In this document: positions 8,491 to 16,521 of the stretch, one piece after another
Numbering within the stretch: the first letter of the stretch is position 1
Layout of the letters: every line of letters begins with the position of its first letter
NCBI GenBank assembly: GCA_024234575.1
Contig: JACKOB010000002.1
Span: forward strand, 372,001-436,000
Length of the DNA: 64,000 nucleotides
Direction of reading: 5' to 3'
Source of the DNA: Hahellaceae bacterium
GTDB lineage: Bacteria; Pseudomonadota; Gammaproteobacteria; Pseudomonadales; Oleiphilaceae
The notes under the pieces: generated by a model
Database searches by the model: none
The model's input: only the letters and a program-made list of their open reading frames with translations
What the model was told of the DNA's origin: nothing
Made by a program: the position numbers and the translations under genes

Positions 8491-8728
8491 GGGTTTGTCT
8501 GTCCGGGGTTGCGTGCCTGGTTTGGAAAGGTTCTAACCGATAGTAATCGTGAGAAAAAGTGCTCAGCTAACGTGGATACTCTCAGTGGTTACTTTTCAGC
8601 AGTTAATTATCTGCTATTCTACGGCAAGTGGCCGTCATCTTAGCGATTTCTATCGCACCCTGACAGGCATGAATATGAAATTCCGTCTAGAATATTTAAA
8701 TTACTACAGCTAATTTCCAGAGCAGCCA

Positions 8729-9394
8729 ATGAAATTTGCAGCCGTCGCGGCCTTTTTTTATGTCTTTGCTATCGCCACCGAAGCGTCTACGGTTTTATAC
8801 CGTTACAAAGATGACAGTGGGGGCATTGTAATGGGCGTAACTGTGCCTCCTGAGTTCGCTAAAAATGGATACGAAATTCTTAACAGCAGCGGCAGAGTCA
8901 TCCAAACCGTCGACCCGGCCCTGACTCCAGAACAAATTGAAGAAAAAAGAAAATTAGAGCAACTTGAAGCCGACAGAAAAGCTCAGCTAGAAGAAAATAG
9001 AATTCTTCTAAAACGTTATAGCCACCCCGATGACGCGATCAGGGCAGAGATGCGAAAACTACAAGATTTGCAGGCGGTCATCAAACTTAAGCAAGGGAAT
9101 ATCCAGTCGCAAAAAACAAAGCTCGAAGAAGCCGAGACAGAAGCTGCAAACCGGGAAAGGGCGGGTCAATCAATACCAGATCACATTCTTAACGAAGTAA
9201 ACCGTGCCAACCAGGAAATTACCAGCCTTAATGGCGAGATCGAGAGTCATATTGGCGAGATGGAAGCAGTGAAACGGGAGTATAACGCTATCGTTGAACG
9301 ACTGAAAAAAATCACTGGTAAGCAACCTACGCTGGTTATTCCACCAGAGATCTTAACGGTTGGCGGCTCTGGCACACCAAAAGAGAAGCACTAA
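8729..9394 (+). CDS. Secreted DUF4124-like coiled-coil protein
   Basis: A 221-residue protein with an N-terminal signal peptide (cleavage near TEAS), a short DUF4124-like segment starting VLYRYKDDSGG (residues about 22-55), and a long charged coiled coil (about 65-195) rich in Glu, Lys, Leu and Gln. It ends in a flexible Gly/Pro tail. DUF4124 proteins are periplasmic or envelope proteins of unknown role in gammaproteobacteria. It stands alone upstream of a strong terminator. Confidence 0.7.
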   Translation: MKFAAVAAFFYVFAIATEASTVLYRYKDDSGGIVMGVTVPPEFAKNGYEILNSSGRVIQTVDPALTPEQIEEKRKLEQLEADRKAQLEENRILLKRYSHPDDAIRAEMRKLQDLQAVIKLKQGNIQSQKTKLEEAETEAANRERAGQSIPDHILNEVNRANQEITSLNGEIESHIGEMEAVKREYNAIVERLKKITGKQPTLVIPPEILTVGGSGTPKEKH

Positions 9395-9441
9395 CCCACT
9401 AAACCTGGGCAACACTCTTAATTTTTTACAGCCACAAAAAA

Positions 9442-9467
9442 ACCCCGAACAGGTCGGGGTTTTTTTT
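9442..9467. terminator. Bidirectional terminator
   Basis: ACCCCGA / TCGGGGT stem (7 bp) with loop ACAGG, flanked by A-run and T-run, between the convergent coiled-coil protein and phasin genes. Confidence 0.93.
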
Positions 9468-9478
9468 AAAGCAATGCC

Positions 9479-9865
9479 TTATGCAGTTGCTTCTTCTTTT
9501 GCTGCTGCTTTCTTAGCTGGCGCTTTCTTAGCTGCAGGCTTGTCAGCCAAGGCTTCTTTAGTTTCAGCAACAACTTCTTCAGCTTTCTCTACAGCACCTT
9601 CGATTTCGCCGTCGATTTTACCAACAACTTCAGACGCAAAGCCGCCCAATTTCTTGTTCAGAGTGCGAGCATATTCGTACATGTTAGCAATTGCTTCGTT
9701 GTGCATCTCTTTTAGAGACTGAACAGAAGTTTTCGCTTCTTTTTCTACTTTCTCAACATATTCAAATGACTTAGAAGCCAATGTCTTATGCTGCTCTTCA
9801 ACAGTGTTAATACCTTTTTCGATAGAAACCTGAATTTGTTCCTGGATTGACTTTAATTTGCTCAT
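9479..9865 (-). CDS. Phasin-like protein with Ala/Lys-rich tail
   Basis: A 128-residue, highly helical protein. The first 90 residues look like a phasin amphipathic coiled coil (VEEQHKTLASKSFEYVEKVE), followed by an AAKKAPAKKAAAKEE tail resembling histone H1 or the PhaF C-terminus. Phasins coat polyhydroxyalkanoate granules, and PhaF-type tails bind DNA and help granule segregation. A GGAG site lies before the ATG. No PHA synthase gene is present nearby. An alternative is a nucleoid-associated helper protein. Confidence 0.7.
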   Translation of the reverse strand: MSKLKSIQEQIQVSIEKGINTVEEQHKTLASKSFEYVEKVEKEAKTSVQSLKEMHNEAIANMYEYARTLNKKLGGFASEVVGKIDGEIEGAVEKAEEVVAETKEALADKPAAKKAPAKKAAAKEEATA

Positions 9866-10041
9866 AATTTTCTCCGTAAAATCGTAATTTATGGTTTTAG
9901 TTTTGACTTAATGCGTTATCTAAACGACGAGACTTTAAACTACCCGTCTGGGAGTAGAAAAAACCTCACCGCTTTACTCAAATCTCGCACCAAAATTACG
10001 CTTTTAAATTAGAATAATCATACTAATGATCTGTTCAGCCA

Positions 10042-10076
10042 AGGGTTAACAGCAAGTTCGAACTCAAATTAACCCT
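10042..10076. promoter_or_regulatory. Nested palindrome upstream of phasin and polyphosphate genes
   Basis: AGGGTTAA (10042-10049) and TTAACCCT (10069-10076) enclose a second perfect palindrome, AGTTCGAACT (10055-10064). It lies in the 323-bp divergent intergenic region 9866-10188. The two-level symmetry suggests an operator, but no regulator is identified. Nothing else recognisable is seen in this region. Confidence 0.4.
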
Positions 10077-10188
10077 CTCTTTAATAAGTGATCTATAGTT
10101 ATTAGTAGGTATTTTAGAAAAACCAGTTTTTCATTCTTTCTTAAGCAAGGCAGCCACCTGTGCTGCTTTAACAAATCGGAGGCAAGGC

Positions 10189-11691
10189 ATGTTTGAAGCT
10201 GCTGAATTAGGCCGGAAACTCGATAAAAAAACCTACAAAAACCGGATCAATTCACTCAGAGCCGAGTTATTGCAGGCACAGTTCGCACTTGCCAATAGCA
10301 ACCGTCCCGTCATCATCTTGGTTGGTGGGGCCGATAACAGCAGTAAAGGGGAGCTGGTTAATAAACTGAACGAGTGGCTGGATACACGAGGCCTGGAAGT
10401 ACATGCCTTCGGTCAAAAGACCGATGAGGAGAGCGAGCGGCCCCGCTTCTGGCGTTATTGGCGGTGCCTTCCAGCTAAGGGCAGAATCGGTATTTTCTCA
10501 AGCTCGTGGTACACGGGCACTATTTATCAGCGCGCTTTCGGCACGATTAGCAAAAGTAAATTTGATCGTCACATGCGGCGCATCAACAGTCTTGAGACCA
10601 TGCTGGTAAAAGATGGGGCGTTAATTCTTAAATTTTGGCTGCACATGTCGAAGTCACATCAAAAGGCGCAGTTTAAAGCGCTTGAAAAGGACCCCGACAG
10701 CCGTTGGATCGTATCCCCTCTCGACAAAAAACTGCACAAGAATTACGACGACCACATTAAAGCTGCCGAAAGAGCTATTCGTTTAACAGACAACGCGACA
10801 GCCCCCTGGCTGATTATCGAGGCGGAAGACGAAGCCTATCGGGACATGACTGTCGGTGAAACAGTGCTTGCAGCACTGCAACAAGCATCATCCAAAGCGA
10901 CAACCAAAGAAGAGATAACGTCGCTGGCAATAAAAGAGCCATCAGCAGAGCAGAAGTCAATACTCAACGAGCTTAATCTTGATCAGGCACTATCCAAACC
11001 CGACTACGAAGCACAACTGCAACGGTTACAGAAAAAACTAACCCGTTTGAGCTGGGAAGCCTACCATCAGAAAGTAACGACAGTATTGGTGTTCGAAGGC
11101 TGGGATGCATCGGGCAAAGGCGGGGCTATACGGCGTATCATGCAAGCAGTAGATGCACGTATTTCTCGTGTGATATCAATTGCAGCACCAACCGACGAAG
11201 AGCGTGCGCACCATTATTTATGGCGCTTCTGGCGACATATCCCTAAGGCTGGCAAGGTGATTATTTATGATCGCAGCTGGTATGGCCGGGTGCTGGTTGA
11301 GCGAGTTGAGGGGTTTGCCAATGATGACGAGTGGCGCAGGGCCTATCTGGAAATTAATGATTTTGAAGAGCAACTGTGCGACCACGGGTTGAATCTGCAA
11401 AAATTCTGGCTACATATCGATAAGGATGAACAGCTGGATCGATTTAACGAAAGACAGGAAATAGAGTATAAACAGCATAAAATTACCGATGAAGACTGGC
11501 GTAACCGAGAGCGCTGGGATGACTATGTTGGCGCGGTTAACGATATGGTGGTAAAAACCAGTACCGATTACGCCCCTTGGACTCTCGTACCGGCCAATGA
11601 CAAAAAAAGCGCACGCATCAAGGTATTGCAAACTGTTTGTGACTCGTTAGAACAGGCTCTGGAGAGGCGCAAAAAAGAAAATAAAGGATAA
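10189..11691 (+). CDS. pap: Polyphosphate:AMP phosphotransferase (PPK2 class II)
   Basis: A 500-residue protein with two fused PPK2 domains. The N-terminal one has a degenerate P-loop (GGADNSSKGELV, about residue 45). The C-terminal one has the intact Walker A EGWDASGKGGAIRRI (about residue 302), the FWRHIPKAGKVIIYDRSWYGR block with the DRSWYG Walker B, and VEGF. Class II enzymes make ADP from AMP using polyphosphate. A GGAGG site precedes the ATG. The next gene follows after 6 bp, so they form an operon. Confidence 0.92.
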   Translation: MFEAAELGRKLDKKTYKNRINSLRAELLQAQFALANSNRPVIILVGGADNSSKGELVNKLNEWLDTRGLEVHAFGQKTDEESERPRFWRYWRCLPAKGRIGIFSSSWYTGTIYQRAFGTISKSKFDRHMRRINSLETMLVKDGALILKFWLHMSKSHQKAQFKALEKDPDSRWIVSPLDKKLHKNYDDHIKAAERAIRLTDNATAPWLIIEAEDEAYRDMTVGETVLAALQQASSKATTKEEITSLAIKEPSAEQKSILNELNLDQALSKPDYEAQLQRLQKKLTRLSWEAYHQKVTTVLVFEGWDASGKGGAIRRIMQAVDARISRVISIAAPTDEERAHHYLWRFWRHIPKAGKVIIYDRSWYGRVLVERVEGFANDDEWRRAYLEINDFEEQLCDHGLNLQKFWLHIDKDEQLDRFNERQEIEYKQHKITDEDWRNRERWDDYVGAVNDMVVKTSTDYAPWTLVPANDKKSARIKVLQTVCDSLEQALERRKKENKG

Positions 11692-11697
11692 TCGCCC

Positions 11698-12984
11698 GTG
11701 CCAGATAATGCAGCACTAAACACACATCACCTGGCAAGTCTGGCTATTTCACTGGCACTGGGCATGCTGGTGGGCATCCAACGGGGCTGGATAAACCGTA
11801 AGATGCAACCGGGATCCAGGGTTGCGGGCATACGCACCTATTCTTTGGTCGGGCTACTGGGTGGTATCAGCGGAATACTATCAACCACCTATGGCCACTG
11901 GATCATCGGCTTCATGCTGCTTTGCCTGTCGATGATCATGGTCGCCGCCTACCTTAATAGCCAGAAAGTAAAACATGACTTAAGCATCACCAGTCTTATC
12001 GGTATGCTATTAACTTTTTTATTCGGTGTACTTTGTGCCGAAGGCCACTGGACTTTAGCGGCCTGCGCTGCGGTCATTACAACACTCATTCTCGATAACA
12101 AGGATGAGATTCATGCGGCGCTGGCAAAACTGCAGGAAGTAGAACTTGATGCGGCAATCAAGCTACTACTGATTTCTGTGGTGATGCTCTCCGTTCTGCC
12201 CAACAAAGGCTATGGCCCCTGGCATGCAATAAACCCTTACGAAATATGGTGGATGGTGGTATTAATCGCCAGTATTTCATTTGTCGGCTATTTTGCCGTG
12301 AAAATTGGTGGCACGCACCGAGGCCTTATTTTTACCGGGCTGTTTGCCGGCTTAAGCTCTTCTACCGCACTAACGATGCACTTCGCAAGACTTGCAAAGG
12401 CCAACCCCTCGCATCGATTTATTCTCGCCAGCGGCATACTCGCCGCCTGTGGCACCATGTTTCCGCGGGTGCTTTTCGTCTGCTTCCTCATCAACCCGGC
12501 TCTTGGCAGCATTCTCGTCATGCCAGTGGTCATCATGACATTGTTAATTTATGCGCCCGCGCTAGTCATTTGGTTTCGCCATAGAGAGCCCGTGAGCGAA
12601 ACTATCGAGCTTAAACAGAATCCGCTTGAACTATCGACGGCTCTTGCTTTCGGGTCAATTCTAACGGCAATCATTCTGGCGTCTCATGTACTCAGAGATT
12701 CGTTTGGCAGTATGGGTGTTTATATGCTGTCGATGATATCAGGAATGACCGATGTCGATGCGATCACCCTTACCCTGGCACGCCAAAGTAGCGATGCAGC
12801 CATAGCAGTGAATAGCGCACAACTCCAGGAAGCATCTATCGCCATTCTCATCGCAGCGGCGACCAATAGCCTTGTAAAGGCATCATTAGCGGCCGGGCTT
12901 AGCAACCAAAACCTGCTGCGCCCGGTAACAGCGCCCTTGGTGATTGCAGTTTTAGCGGGATTAGCCAGCCTGTTGCTGACCTGA
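11698..12984 (+). CDS. MgtC/DUF4010 family membrane protein
   Basis: A 428-residue membrane protein with about twelve hydrophobic segments. The N-terminal part (LALGMLVGIQRGW...GIRTYSLVGLLGG) is MgtC/SapB-like, and the C-terminal part belongs to DUF4010 (GLFAGLSSSTALTMHFARLAK). MgtC-like proteins influence Mg2+ and phosphate homeostasis, and DUF4010 proteins are of unknown transport function. It starts with GTG and is co-transcribed with the polyphosphate:AMP phosphotransferase, consistent with a link to phosphate or Mg2+ metabolism. Confidence 0.82.
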   Translation: MPDNAALNTHHLASLAISLALGMLVGIQRGWINRKMQPGSRVAGIRTYSLVGLLGGISGILSTTYGHWIIGFMLLCLSMIMVAAYLNSQKVKHDLSITSLIGMLLTFLFGVLCAEGHWTLAACAAVITTLILDNKDEIHAALAKLQEVELDAAIKLLLISVVMLSVLPNKGYGPWHAINPYEIWWMVVLIASISFVGYFAVKIGGTHRGLIFTGLFAGLSSSTALTMHFARLAKANPSHRFILASGILAACGTMFPRVLFVCFLINPALGSILVMPVVIMTLLIYAPALVIWFRHREPVSETIELKQNPLELSTALAFGSILTAIILASHVLRDSFGSMGVYMLSMISGMTDVDAITLTLARQSSDAAIAVNSAQLQEASIAILIAAATNSLVKASLAAGLSNQNLLRPVTAPLVIAVLAGLASLLLT

Positions 12985-13185
12985 AAGACCTCTGCCAAGA
13001 CACGATTACGATTTTTCTAAAGTGCACACCTAAAACTGTTCATATTGTAACCATTTCTTACTCTCACTCACTCTTTGTTTATGCTAGAATCCGCGCCCGA
13101 GAGTGGCGGCCTAAGATAAGGCTGTCGATATGCCCTGCTAATTAGATTGGCGCGGCCGGTACATTGAGAGAGTCAAGTGAGCATG

Positions 13186-14547
13186 ATGAAGCCAGAACTG
13201 CTTTCCCCTGCGGGAACCATGAAGAATCTGAAATACGCTTTTGCCTATGGCGCAGATGCTGTCTACGCGGGTCAACCGAGATACAGTCTGCGGGTTCGGG
13301 AAAACGACTTTAATCTCGCCAACCTTGATGAAGGCATTCAACTGGCTCATTCTCTCGGCAAGAAATTTTATGTCGCCAGCAATATCGCGCCACACAATGC
13401 CAAAATAAAAACCTACATGAAGGACATAGAGCCGGTGATCAACATGAAGCCGGACGCGCTGATTATGTCTGATCCGGGTCTGATTATGATGGTTAAAGAC
13501 AAGTGGCCAGATACTGAAGTTCACTTGTCCGTGCAGGCCAACGTTGTTAACTATGCTGCTGTTAAGTTTTGGCACCGTCAGGGTATCAGCCGGATCATTC
13601 TGTCACGAGAGCTGTCACTGGACGAGATTCGTGAGATTCGCCAGGAATGCCCAGAGATGGAGATAGAGGTTTTTGTCCACGGCGCACTTTGTATTGCCTA
13701 TTCTGGCCGCTGTCTGTTGTCGGGATATATTAATCACCGCGACCCTAACCAGGGCACCTGCACCAATGCATGCCGCTGGAAGTACAAATCGATTGAAGCG
13801 AAAGAAGATCATGGCGGCAATGTGATACCTGTGCATGCCGAGCCTGGCACCTGGCCACCACAGAAGCAACCCGAAGCCCCCACATTGGGCGATGGCGAGC
13901 CCACTGACAGAATCTATCTATTACAGGAAGAAGGTCGTCCGGATCAGTACATGGCGGCCTACGAGGACGAGCACGGCACTTACATCATGAACTCGAAAGA
14001 TTTACGTGCCATCCACCATGTGCACCAGCTCACCGAAATGGGCGTACATTCTTTAAAAATCGAAGGCCGTACTAAATCCTACTATTACGTTGCGAGAACT
14101 GCCCAGGCATATCGGCGGGCCATCGATGATGCGGCGGCAGGCAAGCCTTTTGACATCAACCTGATGGACACGTTAGAAAAACTTGCCAGCCGAGGCTACA
14201 CCGAAGGCTTCCTTCGTCGTCACGTACATGATGAATACCAAAATTACGAGTCTGGCAACTCCACCTCCGACAAACAGATTTTTGCCGGCGAAGTTATCGA
14301 GTTTGACCGGGCAAAAAATGAAATGGTCATCGATGTGAAGAACCGTTTCGCGATAGGCGATCAGCTCGAACTCATGACACCACAGGGTAACTACACGTTC
14401 ATGCTGGAGCAGATGGAAAACCGCAAAGGTGAAAGCGTCGAGGTTGCACCCGGATCTGGCCATTTCGTGCGGGTACCTGTGCCTGCCGACATCCCAAACA
14501 TGGACTACGCGCTCATTATGCGTAACCTCTCTAACGCTGAGATTTAG
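13186..14547 (+). CDS. trhP: tRNA 5-hydroxyuridine synthesis protein TrhP (peptidase U32 family)
   Basis: A 453-residue YegQ/TrhP, the same length as the E. coli protein when read from the ATG at 13186; GTG at 13177 and ATG at 13183 are alternative starts. Hallmarks are KPELLSPAGTMKNLKYAFAY, CxxxxxGRCLLSGYI, NQGTCTNACRW (conserved Cys residues), KIEGRTKSYYYVARTAQAYR and LMTPQGN. TrhP works with prephenate-dependent chemistry to hydroxylate U34 of tRNAs reading NNR/NNY boxes. It is monocistronic. Confidence 0.93.
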   Translation: MKPELLSPAGTMKNLKYAFAYGADAVYAGQPRYSLRVRENDFNLANLDEGIQLAHSLGKKFYVASNIAPHNAKIKTYMKDIEPVINMKPDALIMSDPGLIMMVKDKWPDTEVHLSVQANVVNYAAVKFWHRQGISRIILSRELSLDEIREIRQECPEMEIEVFVHGALCIAYSGRCLLSGYINHRDPNQGTCTNACRWKYKSIEAKEDHGGNVIPVHAEPGTWPPQKQPEAPTLGDGEPTDRIYLLQEEGRPDQYMAAYEDEHGTYIMNSKDLRAIHHVHQLTEMGVHSLKIEGRTKSYYYVARTAQAYRRAIDDAAAGKPFDINLMDTLEKLASRGYTEGFLRRHVHDEYQNYESGNSTSDKQIFAGEVIEFDRAKNEMVIDVKNRFAIGDQLELMTPQGNYTFMLEQMENRKGESVEVAPGSGHFVRVPVPADIPNMDYALIMRNLSNAEI

Positions 14548-14712
14548 AGGCCCCAACTTTTATCTGCCGATGGATACCCATATTCATCGGCTAGCCCTCT
14601 CCCCCATACAAAGCACCACCAACACCCCCTAATTTCGCTAACTTATTGACTATTCCAGCTTTTATAGACTAAAACATTAATAGATATATTCAATTTTTGT
14701 AGGGGAGTGGCG

Positions 14713-15144
14713 GTGACGAATTTTGACGACCGGAGAAAGACGAGACGCGCAGTTAACGCCTATCTGACGCAGTACCGAGAGAACAAACCAGATTGGCTGT
14801 TCCGCAAACAGGGCGAAAATGAAATATCAACGCTGATAATTGACCTGGGCTTGCATGGCTGTTCGCTGATATTGCCACGAGATTGCCAGATCACTGCCAC
14901 AGAACTGACATTATCAATGCAGGAAGTGGACGATAAGACTTCGCTACAGGCGACCATTCCTTTTAAGCTGGTTTGGATCGACGAACACTTCAGCAATACA
15001 GAACAAAAATTTGGCTTACAATTTAATGAGCCCGATGCTGCTACAAATCGAGCTATTCAGGCCTGCATGACACGACTCGAAGGTGATAAGGCCGGCTCAG
15101 TCAGGTGTCTGGTGAAAGTTAAGGAAGAAATGGCTTTTTTTTAA
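14713..15144 (+). CDS. PilZ-domain protein
   Basis: A protein of about 143 residues starting with GTG at 14713, chosen because AGGGGAG lies at the right distance (a GTG two codons earlier is too close). It has the PilZ c-di-GMP-binding pattern: RRKTRR near the N-terminus, DLGLHGCSL in place of DxSxxG, and KFGLQF later. The canonical Ser is replaced, so binding strength is uncertain. A PilZ adaptor that senses c-di-GMP is the likely role. Its stop overlaps the convergent thrB stop by 4 bases. Confidence 0.75.
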   Translation: MTNFDDRRKTRRAVNAYLTQYRENKPDWLFRKQGENEISTLIIDLGLHGCSLILPRDCQITATELTLSMQEVDDKTSLQATIPFKLVWIDEHFSNTEQKFGLQFNEPDAATNRAIQACMTRLEGDKAGSVRCLVKVKEEMAFF

Positions 15145-16136
15145 TTCCCTAGCCTGAAACCAAAATGATCAGCAATACAACAAATTTTACGCTTGAATTC
15201 ATCCGGATCTTTCGTGATATCTCCTTGTGTTGCCTCACTTTGATAACCTTTGTGATGGCGGCTAACCAAACGCGACAACCAAAACCGCAAGGCCGCCAAC
15301 ATCATGACATGCCCCCAAAGCGCTTCTTCCTGAGATAATAACGGCCTCTGTTGACGATAAACTGCCAACATTTCTGCAGCGTCGTCCCACCGAATTTCAC
15401 CACTTGGCTCAGCACACCAATCATTTGTGGCAACTGCCAAATCAAACAGTTTGATGTCTTCGCAGGCATGATAAAAATCGATCACTCCCGACAAACGACC
15501 TTCTGCAAACAAAACGTTGTCTCGAAACATATCACCATGCACGATGCCTGTGGGACACGCTGTAAACTGATCATTAGCCGCCTCCAGCAGTTGCAGAGCG
15601 TTTGCGATCAACTTTAACTCAGCTTCTGGCACCTTGTTCTCCAACTTCAACTGTTGGGCTCGCATCCAGCAAAAGTTTCTTGGCTGCGCTCTCTGCAATG
15701 CCTGGGGGATAGCAACCTGGTGCATGCGGGCAATAAAATCAGCAACGGCGACACGGCTTTCTCGCGAAGGGGTACGCAGCCAGTCTCCCGCAAATCGAGG
15801 AAAAATCGCCAAAGGTTTGTCTTTTAAATTCTGTAAAAAACAGCCCGTTGTATCTGCCACAGCGGCTGGCACTAACAGCCCGGCACTGGCCAAAGCAGAG
15901 GTAACACCGAGAAAAAAGGGTACTTCACTTGCGGTCAGTGTTTCGTACACCGTCACCACCCATTGTTGATGGGCAGCAGGTGTAGATTCCGGCTCATTTA
16001 GTGCCGTGGTCGTTAGGAAATAATTACTATTTTCAATGCCCTGCCCTACTTCGCGCAGTGACACTAACTCCCCGATGTCATAGCGAGATAGTAACGCGCT
16101 CATCTCAGACCCGCTTATAGGGGTAAAAACAGCCAT
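15141..16136 (-). CDS. thrB: Homoserine kinase (type II, APH fold)
   Basis: A 331-residue protein of the aminoglycoside phosphotransferase-like ThrB family of Pseudomonas. Key motifs are EVGQGIENSNYFL, the Brenner motif GIVHGDMFRDNVLF with catalytic Asp, and GVIDFYHACEDIKLFDLA with the metal-binding Asp. It phosphorylates homoserine for threonine synthesis. Location next to a DUF2782 gene and polA is as in P. aeruginosa. Confidence 0.95.
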   Translation of the reverse strand: MAVFTPISGSEMSALLSRYDIGELVSLREVGQGIENSNYFLTTTALNEPESTPAAHQQWVVTVYETLTASEVPFFLGVTSALASAGLLVPAAVADTTGCFLQNLKDKPLAIFPRFAGDWLRTPSRESRVAVADFIARMHQVAIPQALQRAQPRNFCWMRAQQLKLENKVPEAELKLIANALQLLEAANDQFTACPTGIVHGDMFRDNVLFAEGRLSGVIDFYHACEDIKLFDLAVATNDWCAEPSGEIRWDDAAEMLAVYRQQRPLLSQEEALWGHVMMLAALRFWLSRLVSRHHKGYQSEATQGDITKDPDEFKRKICCIADHFGFRLGN

Positions 16137-16172
16137 GATTGCCCTCGGTTAGTCACTACTTCACACCACCCA

Positions 16173-16472
16173 TTACCAACGAAATATTACCCAGCTAGGC
16201 ACCAGCACTTGCGATCGGTCTTCACGAATCCAGCCGTCACCATCACCAGGCACGAGGTAATATTCTGGGCCGATTTTAGGCACGACTTTAATTTCTTTTA
16301 GTATTCCGTTAACCCGATACTCGTAGAAAGTTTTCTCTTTACCCTGACGAATCGTGATTTGCGGCTCATTAGGATCGACAACAATCTCCTCCGCCGCGGC
16401 AAATGTCACCACAAGACTTAAAAGCATACTTAGAAACGTTCTTAAAAACATGGTGATAAAGCACTTTTTCAT
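16173..16472 (-). CDS. DUF2782 secreted protein
   Basis: A 99-residue protein read from the ATG at 16472, which follows a TAGG site; upstream in-frame ATGs would run into the polA start region. It has a signal peptide (cleavage near TFAAA) and the DUF2782 core QITIRQGKEKTFYEYRVNG followed by IKVVPKIGPEYYLVPG. The role is unknown. It is consistently found between polA and thrB in Pseudomonas-like genomes and is likely transcribed with thrB. Confidence 0.83.
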   Translation of the reverse strand: MKKCFITMFLRTFLSMLLSLVVTFAAAEEIVVDPNEPQITIRQGKEKTFYEYRVNGILKEIKVVPKIGPEYYLVPGDGDGWIREDRSQVLVPSWVIFRW

Positions 16473-16521
16473 TGGTAACCTACCCGACATTAATTTATCC
16501 ACTAACTCATAGAATACACTC

